The notes beneath the pieces were generated by a model. That model searched no databases, had not been told where the DNA came from, and worked only from the letters and a program-made list of their open reading frames with translations. Made by a program: the position numbers and the translations under genes. From Streptomyces sp. Tu 3180 (lineage in GTDB: Bacteria; Actinomycetota; Actinomycetes; Streptomycetales; Streptomycetaceae), in NCBI RefSeq assembly GCF_009852415.1, contig NZ_WOXS01000002.1, forward strand, positions 310,001-374,000: a DNA stretch of 64,000 nucleotides, written 5' to 3'. Below, piece by piece: positions 35,565 to 45,474 of this stretch. The first letter of the stretch is position 1, and every line of letters begins with the position of its first letter.

Positions 35565-36658
35565 CCACCCACTGCTGACAGTGACCACGCTCGACGCCAC
35601 CGAGCAGGTAGCGGACGGACTTCGGATTCCCGGTGCCCCTTTAGGCCTGGCTGCGCGCCCTGGGAACACAGCTTCCCCACACCCCTCCCAGAGACCGACG
35701 ATGGAGACAACCCGATGAACCGCCGCGTGCTGTTGCGCGGCGCGCTCGCCGCCGGCCTTACCGGAGCGGCGCTCGCCGCCTGAGGGCTTGCAGAAGAACA
35801 ACGCGCTGATTCCTGCGACTGGTTGAGCAATTGCGGTGAGGGTCGCTGACCTGCGGTGAGACGGCTCTCCACCGGGTCGCGGAACGCATCGACCGTGAGA
35901 CGGCACAGACGGTGTTCAAGGTGTCGCGCCTCGAGTGGGAGCGCCCGAGGATTCCGTGGTCGTTCTCCGAGGCCGGGTGGTGACCGGTCACAGCCGGCGG
36001 GCATGGTGCCGACTCGGCGTCCCGCCCCACGGTTGCCGCGCCGGCACCGCGGCCTGCCGGGCACCCCCTCACCGGCCGACGACGGGGTGGTGCACGCGTT
36101 CCGTAACGGTATTGCCCAGCAAGTGATCGACTGGATGGGCCTGCCCCGCAGTGCCGTCCCGCCGGAAGCACGGGACCTGGCGGACTCGCTGACCGCCTCG
36201 GATGGTACGCCGCTGCTGGTGGCCGCGGCCTGCGAGTGCTTCCGGGCGAAGACGACGAGGCGCAGTAAGGCGAACCGCGCGATACCGGCGAGTGCGGAGG
36301 CGGACAGGTAGACGGCCTGCTCGTGCACCGCACCGGGCCTCGCCGCCAACTGGTGCAGGGCAAGCATCGCCACGCTGGTTACGGCGTACGCGGCCGCTGC
36401 GGATCCGGCCGACTGTGCGTGCTGGCGCCAGGTCGCGTGCCCACCCGCGCCGAAGGTGAAGCGGGCGTGCAGTTCGGTGGCGAGGAGCGTGGCGACCACG
36501 GTGATCAAGGCGTTGGCCAGAACCCAAGGGATCCAGGAGGCGAGGACCGCCACGGCGAAACTGGAGGCGAGCCCCACCCCGCCGCCACAGAGAACGAAGC
36601 GGGCGAAGGCGGCGAAAGTGCCGGGTCCCCCTTGCGATCGGCTCTGCGCTGTCTCCAC
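35546..36658 (-). CDS. GtrA-like membrane protein with run-on C-terminus
   Basis: The first 145 or so residues form a GtrA-type four-helix membrane protein: FVLCGGGVGLASSFAVAVLA, LANALITVVATLLATELHAR, FTFGAGGHATWRQH, and IARFALLRLVVFARKH. GtrA proteins are thought to help flip polyprenyl-linked sugars for cell-surface glycosylation. The start GTG 36658 has AAGGGGG upstream. Beyond about 36230 the frame continues for over 200 codons without any domain, running antisense to a plus-strand gene fragment, so the original stop was probably lost in a rearrangement and only the N-terminal part is meaningful. Confidence 0.62.
   Translation of the reverse strand: METAQSRSQGGPGTFAAFARFVLCGGGVGLASSFAVAVLASWIPWVLANALITVVATLLATELHARFTFGAGGHATWRQHAQSAGSAAAAYAVTSVAMLALHQLAARPGAVHEQAVYLSASALAGIARFALLRLVVFARKHSQAAATSSGVPSEAVSESARSRASGGTALRGRPIQSITCWAIPLRNACTTPSSAGEGVPGRPRCRRGNRGAGRRVGTMPAGCDRSPPGLGERPRNPRALPLEARHLEHRLCRLTVDAFRDPVESRLTAGQRPSPQLLNQSQESARCSSASPQAASAAPVRPAASAPRNSTRRFIGLSPSSVSGRGVGKLCSQGAQPGLKGHRESEVRPLPARWRRAWSLSAVGGQGRRA
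35715..35783 (+). pseudogene. Orphan secretion leader fragment
   Basis: A 22-codon frame starting MNRRVLLRGALAAGLTGAAL with GGAGACAA upstream, ending TGA right after the hydrophobic core. It is a typical twin-arginine-like or Sec leader of a secreted protein whose mature part is missing; the following sequence is unrelated. The remainder of 35784-36089 shows nothing recognisable. Confidence 0.4.
36090..36230 (+). pseudogene. Possible KdpB-type P-ATPase fragment
   Basis: The frame reads VVHAFRNGIAQQVIDWMGLP, then AVPPEARDLADSLTAS and DGTPLLVAA. Spacing from the R-N/K-G motif to the GTPLLV motif matches the nucleotide-binding loop of potassium-transporting ATPase subunit B without gaps. Only about 47 residues remain and they lie antisense to the tail of the GtrA-like frame. 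Assignment is tentative. Confidence 0.3.
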
Positions 36659-36686
36659 GATCCGCCCCCTTGCTCACTCACCGCGC

Positions 36687-36780
36687 CATCGATGGCATCA
36701 CTATGGCACATCAATGGCGCCGCAACTAGCCATTTAGGCGTCATCTGCGTCATCAATGGCGTCGCGTCGTCAATGGAGCC
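36687..36780. promoter_or_regulatory. Cluster of ATGGC-type repeats upstream of the GtrA-like gene
   Basis: Within about 95 bases the motif recurs: ATGGCATCA, ATGGCACATCA, ATGGCGCCGC, and ATGGCGTCGC, plus a partial ATGGAGCC and an inverted GCCATTTAGGCG. The spacing ATGGCAC-(5)-ATGGCGCC is shared with 40215-40235. It covers the upstream region of the minus-strand GtrA-like gene. It is a candidate operator of the ribbon-helix-helix protein encoded at 39688-40206. Confidence 0.5.
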
Positions 36781-36888
36781 GCGAAGGCGCGGGTCAGCTG
36801 CCCGACGCGGCCGAGAACGCCGACGGGGCGGCGTACGCCGACGTGGTGTCGGTGCACGCCGCCCTGAGGTGGGGCGGTTGGCCTCCGG

Positions 36889-37700
36889 TTACTTCGGGTC
36901 GCGGCTAAAGGCCGCCTTCGACCAGAAGCAGCCGAGCGCGGTGAGGGCCAGACACCAGGCGAGGGCGAGCCATCCGTTGTGACCGATTCCGGTGCCGAGG
37001 AGCAGGCCGCGCAGGGTTTCGATGGCGGGAGTGAAGGGCTGGTACTCGGCGATCGGCTGGAACCAGCCCGGCATCGCGTCGAGGGGGACGAAGGTGCTGG
37101 AGATGAGCGGCAGCAGGATCAGCGGCATCGCGTTGTTGCTGGCGGCCTCGGCATTCGGACTGGTCAGCCCCATGCCGACCGCGATCCAGGTGAGCGCCAG
37201 GGTGAAGAGCACGAGCAGCCCGAGCGCCGCGGTCCATTCCAGGGCGGTGGCGTCCGTCGAGCGGAAGCCGATGGCCAAGCCGACGGCGCCGACGAGGAGC
37301 ACGCTCATCACCGCCTGCAGCACGCTGCCGACGACGTGCCCGATGAGCACCGAGCCGCGGTGGATGGCCATCGTGCGGAAGCGGGCGATGATGCCCTCGG
37401 CCATGTCCATGGAGACGGACACCGCGGTGCCGATCGTGGTGCTGCCGATGGTCATCAGCAGCAGGCCCGGCACGATGTAGGCGATGTACGCGGAGCGGTT
37501 GGGAGCTCCGCCGATGCCGGCGCTCATCGTGTCGCCGAAGATGTAGACGAAGAGCAGCAGGAGCATGACCGGCGTGAGCAGCAGGTTCAGCGTCATCGAC
37601 GGGTAGCGTCGGGCGTGCAGGAGGTTGCGGCGCAGCATCGTGCTCGAGTCGCGCACGGCGAGGGAGACCCGGGTCGGGCGGGTGGGAGCCAGGGGGGTGC

Positions 37701-37704
<4 letters not shown>
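36889..37704 (-). CDS. ABC-2 type transporter permease (DrrB-like)
   Basis: A 271-residue membrane permease with six hydrophobic segments, including NLLLTPVMLLLLFVYIFGDT and AYIVPGLLLMTIGSTTIGTA. The DrrB-type signature EGIIARFRTMAIHRGSVLIG follows the second or third helix, and LISSTFVPLDAMPGWFQPIA is the usual ABC-2 permease region. It starts inside the end of the ATPase gene (ATGA overlap), so the two form one transporter, typically exporting hydrophobic drugs or lipids. Confidence 0.93.
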
Positions 37705-38693
<989 letters not shown>

Positions 38694-38752
38694 GGGGCCC
38701 TCCGGTCGAAGGCTGAAGTGGGCGGGAGCAGTGCCGGTCGAGGAGGTGGCGT

Positions 38753-39595
38753 TCAGGCCTTGGCGCGGCGGATGTCGATGTTGCCGTGCCGGGTGCGGGC
38801 GCGGACCTTGACGGTGTCCTCGGTCTCCTGCGGGGTCCCGGACGTGGTGAGCGTGTTGCGCACCTGGCCGGAGGTCGAGCTGACGTCGAGCCAGGCGGCC
38901 GTGCCCTCGCGCACGCCGACCTCGATGGCACCGTAGTTGGTCTCCAACTGCACGGTACCGCGGGCCACTTCGCCGACCCGCAGGGTGCCGTGGGCGGTGG
39001 TGGCGGTGACCGAGTCCTCCGCGCGCCGGATCTCGATGTCACCGTTGGCGCCGCTCACCCGCAGCTCGCCGGTCGCGGCATCGACGGTCGTGGTGCCGTG
39101 CGAGTTCTTCAGGACGGCGGGGCCGTCGACGAGGCCGACGCGCAGGCTGCCGGAACTGGTGGTGATCTCAGCCCTGCCCTCGACCCGGTCCACGGTGATC
39201 GAGCCGTGCGAAGCGGTCAGCTTCAGCGGGCCGGTCGTATCGAGGCGGACGTCGCCGGACGAGGTCTTCACGCGGACCTCGCCGAGCCTGCCCTCACCGA
39301 GCACCTGCGTCCATGCGCCGGTCACGTCGATGCGCGAGCCCGTGGGCAGTTCGACCGTCACGTCGACAACCCCGGTGCGGCCGAACAGATGGGGCTTGGG
39401 CGTCCTGACGGTCAGTACGCCACTCGCGTACGTGACCTCGGTCTGGTCGGCCGCACGTACGTCCAGATCCTTCTTCGGGTCGCGGGGGCGCACCTCGACG
39501 GCGGTGTCGAGGCGGTCGCCCGCGGTGAACTGGATGGAGCCGGCCTCCACGTGCGTCGTGGCCGAGATCGCTTCGGGAGTGTCGAAAGAAGGCAT
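38753..39595 (-). CDS. DUF4097 beta-strand repeat protein
   Basis: A 280-residue protein made of short beta-helix-like repeats: [57 protein letters not shown] and so on, with the G-D/S-I/V pattern of DUF4097 (adhesin-like) domains. No signal peptide or membrane segment is visible, so it is probably cytoplasmic, unlike many relatives. It lies directly upstream of the DrrAB-like transporter, a common arrangement whose meaning is unknown; a sensory or scaffold role is possible. Confidence 0.9.
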   Translation of the reverse strand: MPSFDTPEAISATTHVEAGSIQFTAGDRLDTAVEVRPRDPKKDLDVRAADQTEVTYASGVLTVRTPKPHLFGRTGVVDVTVELPTGSRIDVTGAWTQVLGEGRLGEVRVKTSSGDVRLDTTGPLKLTASHGSITVDRVEGRAEITTSSGSLRVGLVDGPAVLKNSHGTTTVDAATGELRVSGANGDIEIRRAEDSVTATTAHGTLRVGEVARGTVQLETNYGAIEVGVREGTAAWLDVSSTSGQVRNTLTTSGTPQETEDTVKVRARTRHGNIDIRRAKA

Positions 39596-39687
39596 GGCTG
39601 TCCCGTCCTCTTGGGTCTTCAGGGCGTCCCCGCTGGTGGGACGTGGTGTGGGTGAAGTGGTGTGGGTGGGGGTGCGGTGCGGTGCGG

Positions 39688-40206
39688 TCAGCGCACCCAG
39701 CCCGTGAAGCTCTGTCCGATACTTTGGGTCTTCTCCGCCGTACGCGGCCGGGTACCGCCGTCGACCGCGGCCGACACGGCCCGCACCAGCCACGCGTTGA
39801 CCGACAGGCCCTCGCGGCTCGCCGCCTCCTCGGCGCGCGCCTTGAGGTGGGCCGGCAGACGCAGGTTGACGCGGGCGGTGCCGCCTTCGTCGCCGTCGGC
39901 CGGGGCCGGGGTTTTGAGCGGTTCGGCGGGCGCGGCCGGTTCCGCGAGGGCGCCGCCGTCGGTGGGCGGCGGCGTCACCACGAAGTCGGGGTCGAGCCCG
40001 CGCAGCCGTACGTCGACGGAACCGGGGGCAAGTTCGCGGGTGATCTCGTCCATCGCGGCGGAGAGCACCCCGAGCATGGTCAGCCGGGCCGCCGATTCCA
40101 GGGGAGCGGTGAGCCTCGCGGCCAGCTCGCGGGCCTCCTCGCCGCCGGCCTCGGCGGCCACCGCGAGTTCGCGGCGGAGGGTGTCGACATACGGGGTAAG
40201 GTCCAT
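39688..40206 (-). CDS. HicB/ribbon-helix-helix regulator
   Basis: A 172-residue protein with a helical N-terminal half ([36 protein letters not shown]) and a C-terminal ribbon-helix-helix at about 112-155: [19 protein letters not shown] and [18 protein letters not shown], typical of Arc/HicB-like DNA-binding domains. ATG 40206 sits inside an ATGGCGCCAT sequence that is part of a repeat cluster, so it probably represses its own promoter. It heads the DUF4097-DrrAB-like operon on the same strand (92-base gap). No toxin partner is visible, so a toxin-antitoxin label would be misleading. Confidence 0.82.
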   Translation of the reverse strand: MDLTPYVDTLRRELAVAAEAGGEEARELAARLTAPLESAARLTMLGVLSAAMDEITRELAPGSVDVRLRGLDPDFVVTPPPTDGGALAEPAAPAEPLKTPAPADGDEGGTARVNLRLPAHLKARAEEAASREGLSVNAWLVRAVSAAVDGGTRPRTAEKTQSIGQSFTGWVR

Positions 40207-40245
40207 GGCGCCATCATGGCACCACATTGGCGCCACAAGCAAGCG
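40204..40245. promoter_or_regulatory. ATGGC repeat cluster at the start of the RHH gene
   Basis: ATGGCGCCATCATGGCACC, then ATTGGCGCCACAAGC, giving overlapping direct and inverted copies of TGGCGCCA over the start codon and immediate upstream region of the ribbon-helix-helix gene. Matches in order and spacing to 36704-36725 suggest the same protein binds both. Confidence 0.55.
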
Positions 40246-40358
40246 CCAGTGACGCCTGGTTTGAGGGGACGCAAGAACGGCCGCTCCGACCTGCGGAAAG
40301 GTGAAGGAAGTGACCTGGGCGGTGGGGACAGCGGCATGTCGATGCACTTCTGGAGGCA

Positions 40359-40394
40359 TGGAATGGCACTGATCGGCGTCGAATGGCGCCAAGC
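40359..40394. promoter_or_regulatory. Third ATGGC repeat pair
   Basis: GGAATGGCACTGATCGG then GTCGAATGGCGCCAAGC, about 155 bases upstream of the RHH start and 100 bases before the plus-strand small gene at 40495. It repeats the ATGGCAC...ATGGCGCC order of the other clusters with a longer spacer. It may extend control to the plus-strand gene. Confidence 0.45.
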
Positions 40395-40494
40395 GTGCCA
40401 GCGGGTTGAGCATGGGCCCGAATCCGGTGTACACCAGCGGCCGAGCGATAACGCCCTCACAAGGCCGGTCTCCAGATCACCGCCCGCGGCCCCG

Positions 40495-40898
40495 ATGACA
40501 ACCGAACCGCGGACCGCCTCGCCGAAGCGGATGCCGCCATCGGTCGTCGAAGTCCAGATCAAGCAGCCGGCTGACGTGCTGTTCCTGGAGATCGACGTAG
40601 TCGACCCCTCCGATTTCGGCGAAGTCCTCACCGTCCACGGCGTCGAGGCCGACGGGCACCGGATCCTGCGTGCCGAGGCCCCGGCCGCTCCGAACGCCAT
40701 CGCCGCGATCCTTCTCGCCCTGCGCGACACCACCGGCACCCAGCCGCACTGCTCCTTCGCCTGGGCCGAGGGAAGCCCCATGAAGCACATGTTCCGCTAT
40801 TTCCTCCTCGGCCGCGGCGCCCCCCCGTCACCCGCGAGATCATCCGCACGCACGAACCCGACCCCAGCCGCCGGCCCGGCATCCGCGTCGGCGGCTGA
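40495..40898 (+). pseudogene. Small unknown protein gene with poly-C frameshift
   Basis: From ATG 40495 the frame encodes about 110 residues ([57 protein letters not shown]). At a run of seven C at about 40823-40829 the natural continuation [20 protein letters not shown] moves to another frame and stops at 40898. Coding character is clear on both sides. A single-base change of the C-run restores a protein of about 134 residues. It could be decay, sequencing error or a phase-variable tract. Family not recognised. Confidence 0.55.
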
Positions 40899-41163
40899 CC
40901 AGGACGCCAGATCCCCTGACGAACCATCCCATTTGGAATGTTCGAGTCTGCCGGTGCAGGGATCGCTGAGCGGCTGGTGCCGGATGAGCCGACCTGTTAA
41001 CGGACGATCTACTACGGACAGTCATCGGCGGCCAGCGTGAGCACCCTGGAATGCTGTCACAGCACCCCTCTGACCTGCGACTTTCAGTTGGCGGAAGGTC
41101 ACGGACCCCCTTGATCGGCGGACGGTGCGGCTGCTGAGGCACAGCAGCCGGAACGGCAGTGAT

Positions 41164-44100
41164 TCACTCCCGCCCGCACAGCCTCCGGTACGGCACGTCC
41201 GCCAGGTACGTGCGCCACTGCTCGCGTGTCAGTGTGCCGCCGGCCCGGCGGCACACCGTGGCGGCCATGCGAGCGGGGTCGATGGCGTACCGCTGCAGGA
41301 GCACGTGCCTGCCGGCGAGGAGCAGTGTGCCGCCGTCCCGGGAGAAGGCCAGGGAGGTGATGTCGTCGCCCGCGGTCGGCAGGCCGGTCCCCAGGCTCTG
41401 GCGAGAGGCGACGTCCCACATCCGCAGTGTGCCGCGGGACCCCGCCGCCGCCAGTACGGAACCGTCGGGGGAGAACGCCAGTGCCGTTGTCAGTTCCTCC
41501 TCCTCCTCCTCGTCCTCCTCAGCGGTCATGGCGTGCGTGGAGAGTCCCCCGGACAGGATGCCCAGGGAGGTGCGCCGCCTGACGTCCCACAAGGTGATGC
41601 GGCCTGCTGCGTCACTCGTGGCCACAATGTCGCCATCGGGACTGAACGCGGCCAGGTCGTTGCCATCGAGCATCACCCGTGCGTCGTGGCGCCCGATGGT
41701 GGACAGCAGCGCGCCATCGTCGCGCAGCAGCGTGCCGCCGTCCGGTGACACCGCGTTGACGGTACCGCCCGCGCCGGACTCCTCGGGGTCTGTCCGGCCG
41801 CTGGTACGACGCAGTCGGCGGCCGTCGTCGGCGTCCCATACGGTGACGGCCGTCTCGAATTCGTCGAGGGTCGTCAGTTCCCGGCCGTCGGGGCTCAGGA
41901 CGAAGCCCGACGGACCGCCGTCGGGCGGTTCGACCGTGGTCAGCCGGCGATGTCGGACCGTGTCCCACACGGTGATGCGGGTGAAACTGTTCATGCCGCC
42001 GCGCGGCCCCGAGCTGTGGGCCAGACGGCGCCCGTCGGCGCTCAGCGACAAGCGCGGGGTGGTCCAGGGGTCCTCCTCCTGCGGCGGGGGAACTCCGGGC
42101 ACCTTGGACCGCAGCCTTCCAGTGCGCGCGTCGTACAGGACGAGGTTCCCCGCTCTTCCGTCCGCGTCACGCAGAACGGCCAGCGTGCTCCCGTCGGCAC
42201 TGAGGACCGCCGTGCCAGCGGCGTGCCGGCGCCAGGCGGGCTTCAGCACGCGGCTCACGTCGACACTGCGGACGACGCCGGTGTCGCGCGTTCCCTGCGT
42301 CACGTAGCGCAGCACCCCGGATTCCAGGTCGAACTGCAGGTCTTCCGCCTGGTAGTCGGTCAGCGCGTGGCGGAAGACCGGAAACCGGGAGTGGTCGGTA
42401 CGCCACAGCACTATCGCCCCGCTGCCCACACCTGCCACGAACTGCCCGTCGTTGCTGAACACGTAGTACTCCATGGCCGCCTGGCTCAGCCTCGGCAGTT
42501 CCTTGCCTGTGGTGACGTCCCAGCGCCGAAGGCCGTTGACGGCCGACACGGCAAGGACACGTCCGTCCGGGGAGAACTGCAGCGAGTCGTCCGGTCCGCA
42601 CACGGGCTGCGCGGACCAGTCGAGGCTCAGCCGGCGTTGCGCGCGCAGATCCCACAGCTGCAGTCCACGCCGCGTGCACACGGCGAGGTTCCTGTTGTCC
42701 GGATCGATGTCGTAAGCGGAGTCCGCCCCTGCACCGGGTGGTGACCGGTTGAACAGGCGGCGGCCATCGCGCGTCTCCCACACCTGCAGCCTGTCTCGAG
42801 TGAGCAGCGTCCATGCGCGTCCGCCGGAACTGAAACCCTCGGTGTAGGCGGTGCCAGCCGCGGGGAGGAGCACGTCGCTGCCGCTGTCCGGTACGGCCTG
42901 ATCCGCGGCAGAGGTCGGCTCCGCGGAGACGGCTTCCTGTTGGGCGGAGAGGTCGATCCAGTCCCCTTGGAAGCGCTGTGCCCGGACGTCCCACAGGCGG
43001 GCCCGTTCCGCCTCTTCGTCATGGACGGCCATGTACCGGCCGTCGGGGCTCAGGCTGCTCATGAGGTCCGCGCCAGGCGGTAGCCGGTGGCTGCTGATCA
43101 GCCGGCGGGTGCGCAAGTCCCACCGCGAAATCCCACCGGAGCCGCCGGCAGTGGTCAGCGAACGGCCGTCCGGGTCCAGGACGTACCCGTGCACCGGACC
43201 GGACCGCGGCGGGACGAAGGGGGCCAGCTCGTGCTGGCCCAGTGCGCCGAACAGAGCGGAGCGGGTTTCCGGGGTCCGGCTCAACTGCGACGCGGCCGCA
43301 CTCAGCCGGAGTGCCAGCTCGGGGTCGGAGGAACGCAGGCTGTCGGCGGCCGTGGCGGCACGGCGGGCGGCGGCCTCCAGTTGCCGCCGGTCGGAGGTGC
43401 GGTTCTGCTGCCAGGCGACCACCCCGGCGACCAGCGCCAGCACGAGCAGCACCGACACGGAGGCCACCCACCCCTTCGTCCGTCGCCGTTCCCGGATCAG
43501 GGCGGACCGGCTGGCGTCGAGGAAGTCCTGCTCCACCGGTGTCAGATCGTTCCCGTCATCGCGCGCGTCGGCGAAGACCTCATCGGCCTCCGCAAGCCGT
43601 GATCCCCGGTACAGTGCCCCGGGGTCCCGGTCCAGCTCCTGCCACGTGGCAGCCGCATCGGTCAGCCGTCGCAGCACGTACAGCCGGTGCCGGTCCTCCT
43701 CGATCCAGGCGCGCAGCCGGGGCCAGGAAGTGATCAGCGCCTCGTGTGCGAGATGGACGGCGTCCCCGTCCAAAGTGACCAATCGTGCTCGGGCCAGGCG
43801 TTCGAGGACGGCGCCGGTCTCCGCCGCCGGGGACCTTGCTGTGCGCAGCTCCGCGCGGTCAACCGGGCGGCAGGTGTCTGTGGTTCCCTCACCCGGCGCG
43901 ATCAGCCGCAGCAGGATGCGCCGTACCAAGGTCGCCTGCGCGGGCTCAAGCTCGCCGTACAGCTCTTCGGCCGTCTGCGCGACGGCACCCTGCACGCCGC
44001 CGGCGGCCTCGTACGCCCGTAACGTCAGCATCCGGCCCGACCGTCGCCGCCAGGTCTCCAGCAGTGCGTGCGACAGCAGGGGCAGACCGCCCGGTTCGCC

Positions 44101-45006
44101 CGCCACCTCGTCCAGGAGCTGGGCGGTCAGCGCCCGTTCGACGGTCAGTCCCCGTGCAGTGGCGGGCCGCACGATCACCTCGCGCAGCTCCTCGCGGCTC
44201 GGCGGTCCCACGGGTACGCCGGCTTCCCGTACCACCCGGACCAGTTCGGGGTGTTCCAGGCAGCGGCCGTAGAAGTCCGCGCGTACGCCGAGGACGACCC
44301 GCAACCGACTGGCCGGTTCGCGGGAGGTGAGCAACAGGTCGATGAACTCGGAGCGTTCATCGGAGTCCGGGCAGAGGGTGAACACCTCCTCGAATTGGTC
44401 CACGAGCACCAGGGTGTCCCCGGGGTTTTCGGCGGGCCGCAGCCGCTCGGCGTGGGTGCGGACCGGGTGCGCGCCGGGCGTCAGAATGCGCATGGCAGCG
44501 AGCGGGGTCTGCGGTCCGGCGCCATCGCGCAGCCGCGGGACCAGCCCGGCGCGCAGGAGGGACGACTTGCCGCTGCCGGAGGGGCCGAGCACCACCACGC
44601 ACCGGTGCGTGCTCACCAGCTCGAGCAGGCTCTCCACGAGCTGGTCGCGTCCGAAGAACACCTCCGCGTCCTGCGGTTCGAACCGCATCAGGCCCCGGTA
44701 CGGCGACTCCTCGGCGTCGGCATCCTCCCTCGGCACGGCCGCCAGTTCCTCGGCGACGGCCCGCCAGCGTTTCTCCCAGTCGTCCGCGTCCCCGCCACAC
44801 GCCGCCACGTAGGCGAGGGTGACCGCCAGGGTCGGCAGCTTCTCCCCCGCGGCCGCCTGCGACAGCGCGGGGGCCGAGTACCCGCTCTGCTGTGCCATCG
44901 CCCGGTACGTCGGTGCGCCCGCCTCGGTACGCAACGTCCGTAAGTCGGCCGCGAACCGCTGCACCGGACCCGCGTCCGGGTTCAGCGGCTTCTCCTTGCG
45001 CCCCAT
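41164..45006 (-). CDS. XRE-type HTH, nSTAND1 NTPase, WD40-repeat protein
   Basis: A 1280-residue multidomain protein. An N-terminal helix-turn-helix (residues 15-70, TYRAMAQQSGYSAPALSQAA) precedes the nSTAND1 signature SPYRGLMRFEPQDAEVFFGR (101-120), Walker A LGPSGSGKSSLL (140-151), Walker B LVLVDQFEEVF (199-209) and helical winged region. A basic segment and one hydrophobic helix (VASVSVLLVLALVAGVVAW, near 500) come next, then WD40 repeats in roughly the last 700 residues (ALAFSPDGSVLAAAGSRG, LRMWDVASRQSLGTG). An acidic EEDEEEEEE insert lies between repeats. STAND proteins are signal-triggered oligomerising switches; the effector is unclear. ATG 45006 follows GGGGGAG. A relic of a second copy's N-terminus lies at 46538-46672. 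Confidence 0.92.
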   Translation of the reverse strand: MGRKEKPLNPDAGPVQRFAADLRTLRTEAGAPTYRAMAQQSGYSAPALSQAAAGEKLPTLAVTLAYVAACGGDADDWEKRWRAVAEELAAVPREDADAEESPYRGLMRFEPQDAEVFFGRDQLVESLLELVSTHRCVVVLGPSGSGKSSLLRAGLVPRLRDGAGPQTPLAAMRILTPGAHPVRTHAERLRPAENPGDTLVLVDQFEEVFTLCPDSDERSEFIDLLLTSREPASRLRVVLGVRADFYGRCLEHPELVRVVREAGVPVGPPSREELREVIVRPATARGLTVERALTAQLLDEVAGEPGGLPLLSHALLETWRRRSGRMLTLRAYEAAGGVQGAVAQTAEELYGELEPAQATLVRRILLRLIAPGEGTTDTCRPVDRAELRTARSPAAETGAVLERLARARLVTLDGDAVHLAHEALITSWPRLRAWIEEDRHRLYVLRRLTDAAATWQELDRDPGALYRGSRLAEADEVFADARDDGNDLTPVEQDFLDASRSALIRERRRTKGWVASVSVLLVLALVAGVVAWQQNRTSDRRQLEAAARRAATAADSLRSSDPELALRLSAAASQLSRTPETRSALFGALGQHELAPFVPPRSGPVHGYVLDPDGRSLTTAGGSGGISRWDLRTRRLISSHRLPPGADLMSSLSPDGRYMAVHDEEAERARLWDVRAQRFQGDWIDLSAQQEAVSAEPTSAADQAVPDSGSDVLLPAAGTAYTEGFSSGGRAWTLLTRDRLQVWETRDGRRLFNRSPPGAGADSAYDIDPDNRNLAVCTRRGLQLWDLRAQRRLSLDWSAQPVCGPDDSLQFSPDGRVLAVSAVNGLRRWDVTTGKELPRLSQAAMEYYVFSNDGQFVAGVGSGAIVLWRTDHSRFPVFRHALTDYQAEDLQFDLESGVLRYVTQGTRDTGVVRSVDVSRVLKPAWRRHAAGTAVLSADGSTLAVLRDADGRAGNLVLYDARTGRLRSKVPGVPPPQEEDPWTTPRLSLSADGRRLAHSSGPRGGMNSFTRITVWDTVRHRRLTTVEPPDGGPSGFVLSPDGRELTTLDEFETAVTVWDADDGRRLRRTSGRTDPEESGAGGTVNAVSPDGGTLLRDDGALLSTIGRHDARVMLDGNDLAAFSPDGDIVATSDAAGRITLWDVRRRTSLGILSGGLSTHAMTAEEDEEEEEELTTALAFSPDGSVLAAAGSRGTLRMWDVASRQSLGTGLPTAGDDITSLAFSRDGGTLLLAGRHVLLQRYAIDPARMAATVCRRAGGTLTREQWRTYLADVPYRRLCGRE

Positions 45007-45305
45007 CCCGTCTCCCCCGTCCCCGTTTTCCCGCCTGCGTCCGGTCTGTGCTGCCTCGCCTGCCCGTCCTGTGACGGTGTGCCGACAACACAACCCGTGG
45101 AGCCACCGTAGGTCCCGCCCCTCTCGCGGGCAAAGCGGCTCTTCACGTCCGGCGGATTGTTCACCTGCACAAATGCGGGCTGCTTATCAACGTCCGGCCC
45201 GCTGGACTCGATGTCGAGCGGCACCGCGACGGCGCCGCCCATCGCCGGTCCGGCTTCCTCGGGAGTCCGCGGCCGGCGGGATCCGACACGAGAGAGGAAT
45301 GGCTC

Positions 45306-45473
45306 ATGACCGAGCCCACGCAGGAACAGCCCACCCAGGAACAGCAGTCGCCGTACCCCGTCGGCGGTGCGGGGATCTTCGACGTCGACCCCAGCCAGGA
45401 CGGCGTCAGCCAGGACCCTGCGGTCGCCGTCGACGGCGACGTCCAGGCCCTTGCGGAAGACGAGGAGTTCTGA
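45306..45473 (+). CDS. Small acidic protein upstream of a CHAP enzyme
   Basis: A 55-residue protein from ATG 45306 with GAGAGGAA upstream. The start is Gln/Glu/Thr-rich (TEPTQEQPTQEQQ), a central GGAGIFDVDPSQDG follows, and the end is acidic (VQALAEDEEF). There is no signal peptide, cysteine or lysine; predicted net charge is strongly negative. Its stop is one base before the ATG of the peptidoglycan-binding enzyme, so the two must be cotranscribed and probably coupled. It could be an inhibitor, a precursor peptide or a tail adaptor for the enzyme; none is proven. The preceding 45007-45305 contains no other gene and separates it from the divergent nSTAND1 gene. Confidence 0.68.
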   Translation: MTEPTQEQPTQEQQSPYPVGGAGIFDVDPSQDGVSQDPAVAVDGDVQALAEDEEF

Positions 45474-45474
45474 C

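Noticed and set aside
39688..40206. Toxin-antitoxin system reading of the HicB/RHH gene
   Set aside because: No adjacent short toxin gene in either orientation; the partner genes are DUF4097 and an ABC transporter.
41500..41530. Acidic EEDEEEEEE run in the nSTAND1 protein as a triplet-repeat instability
   Set aside because: The codon repeat is short and imperfect; it fits a loop between WD40 blades.
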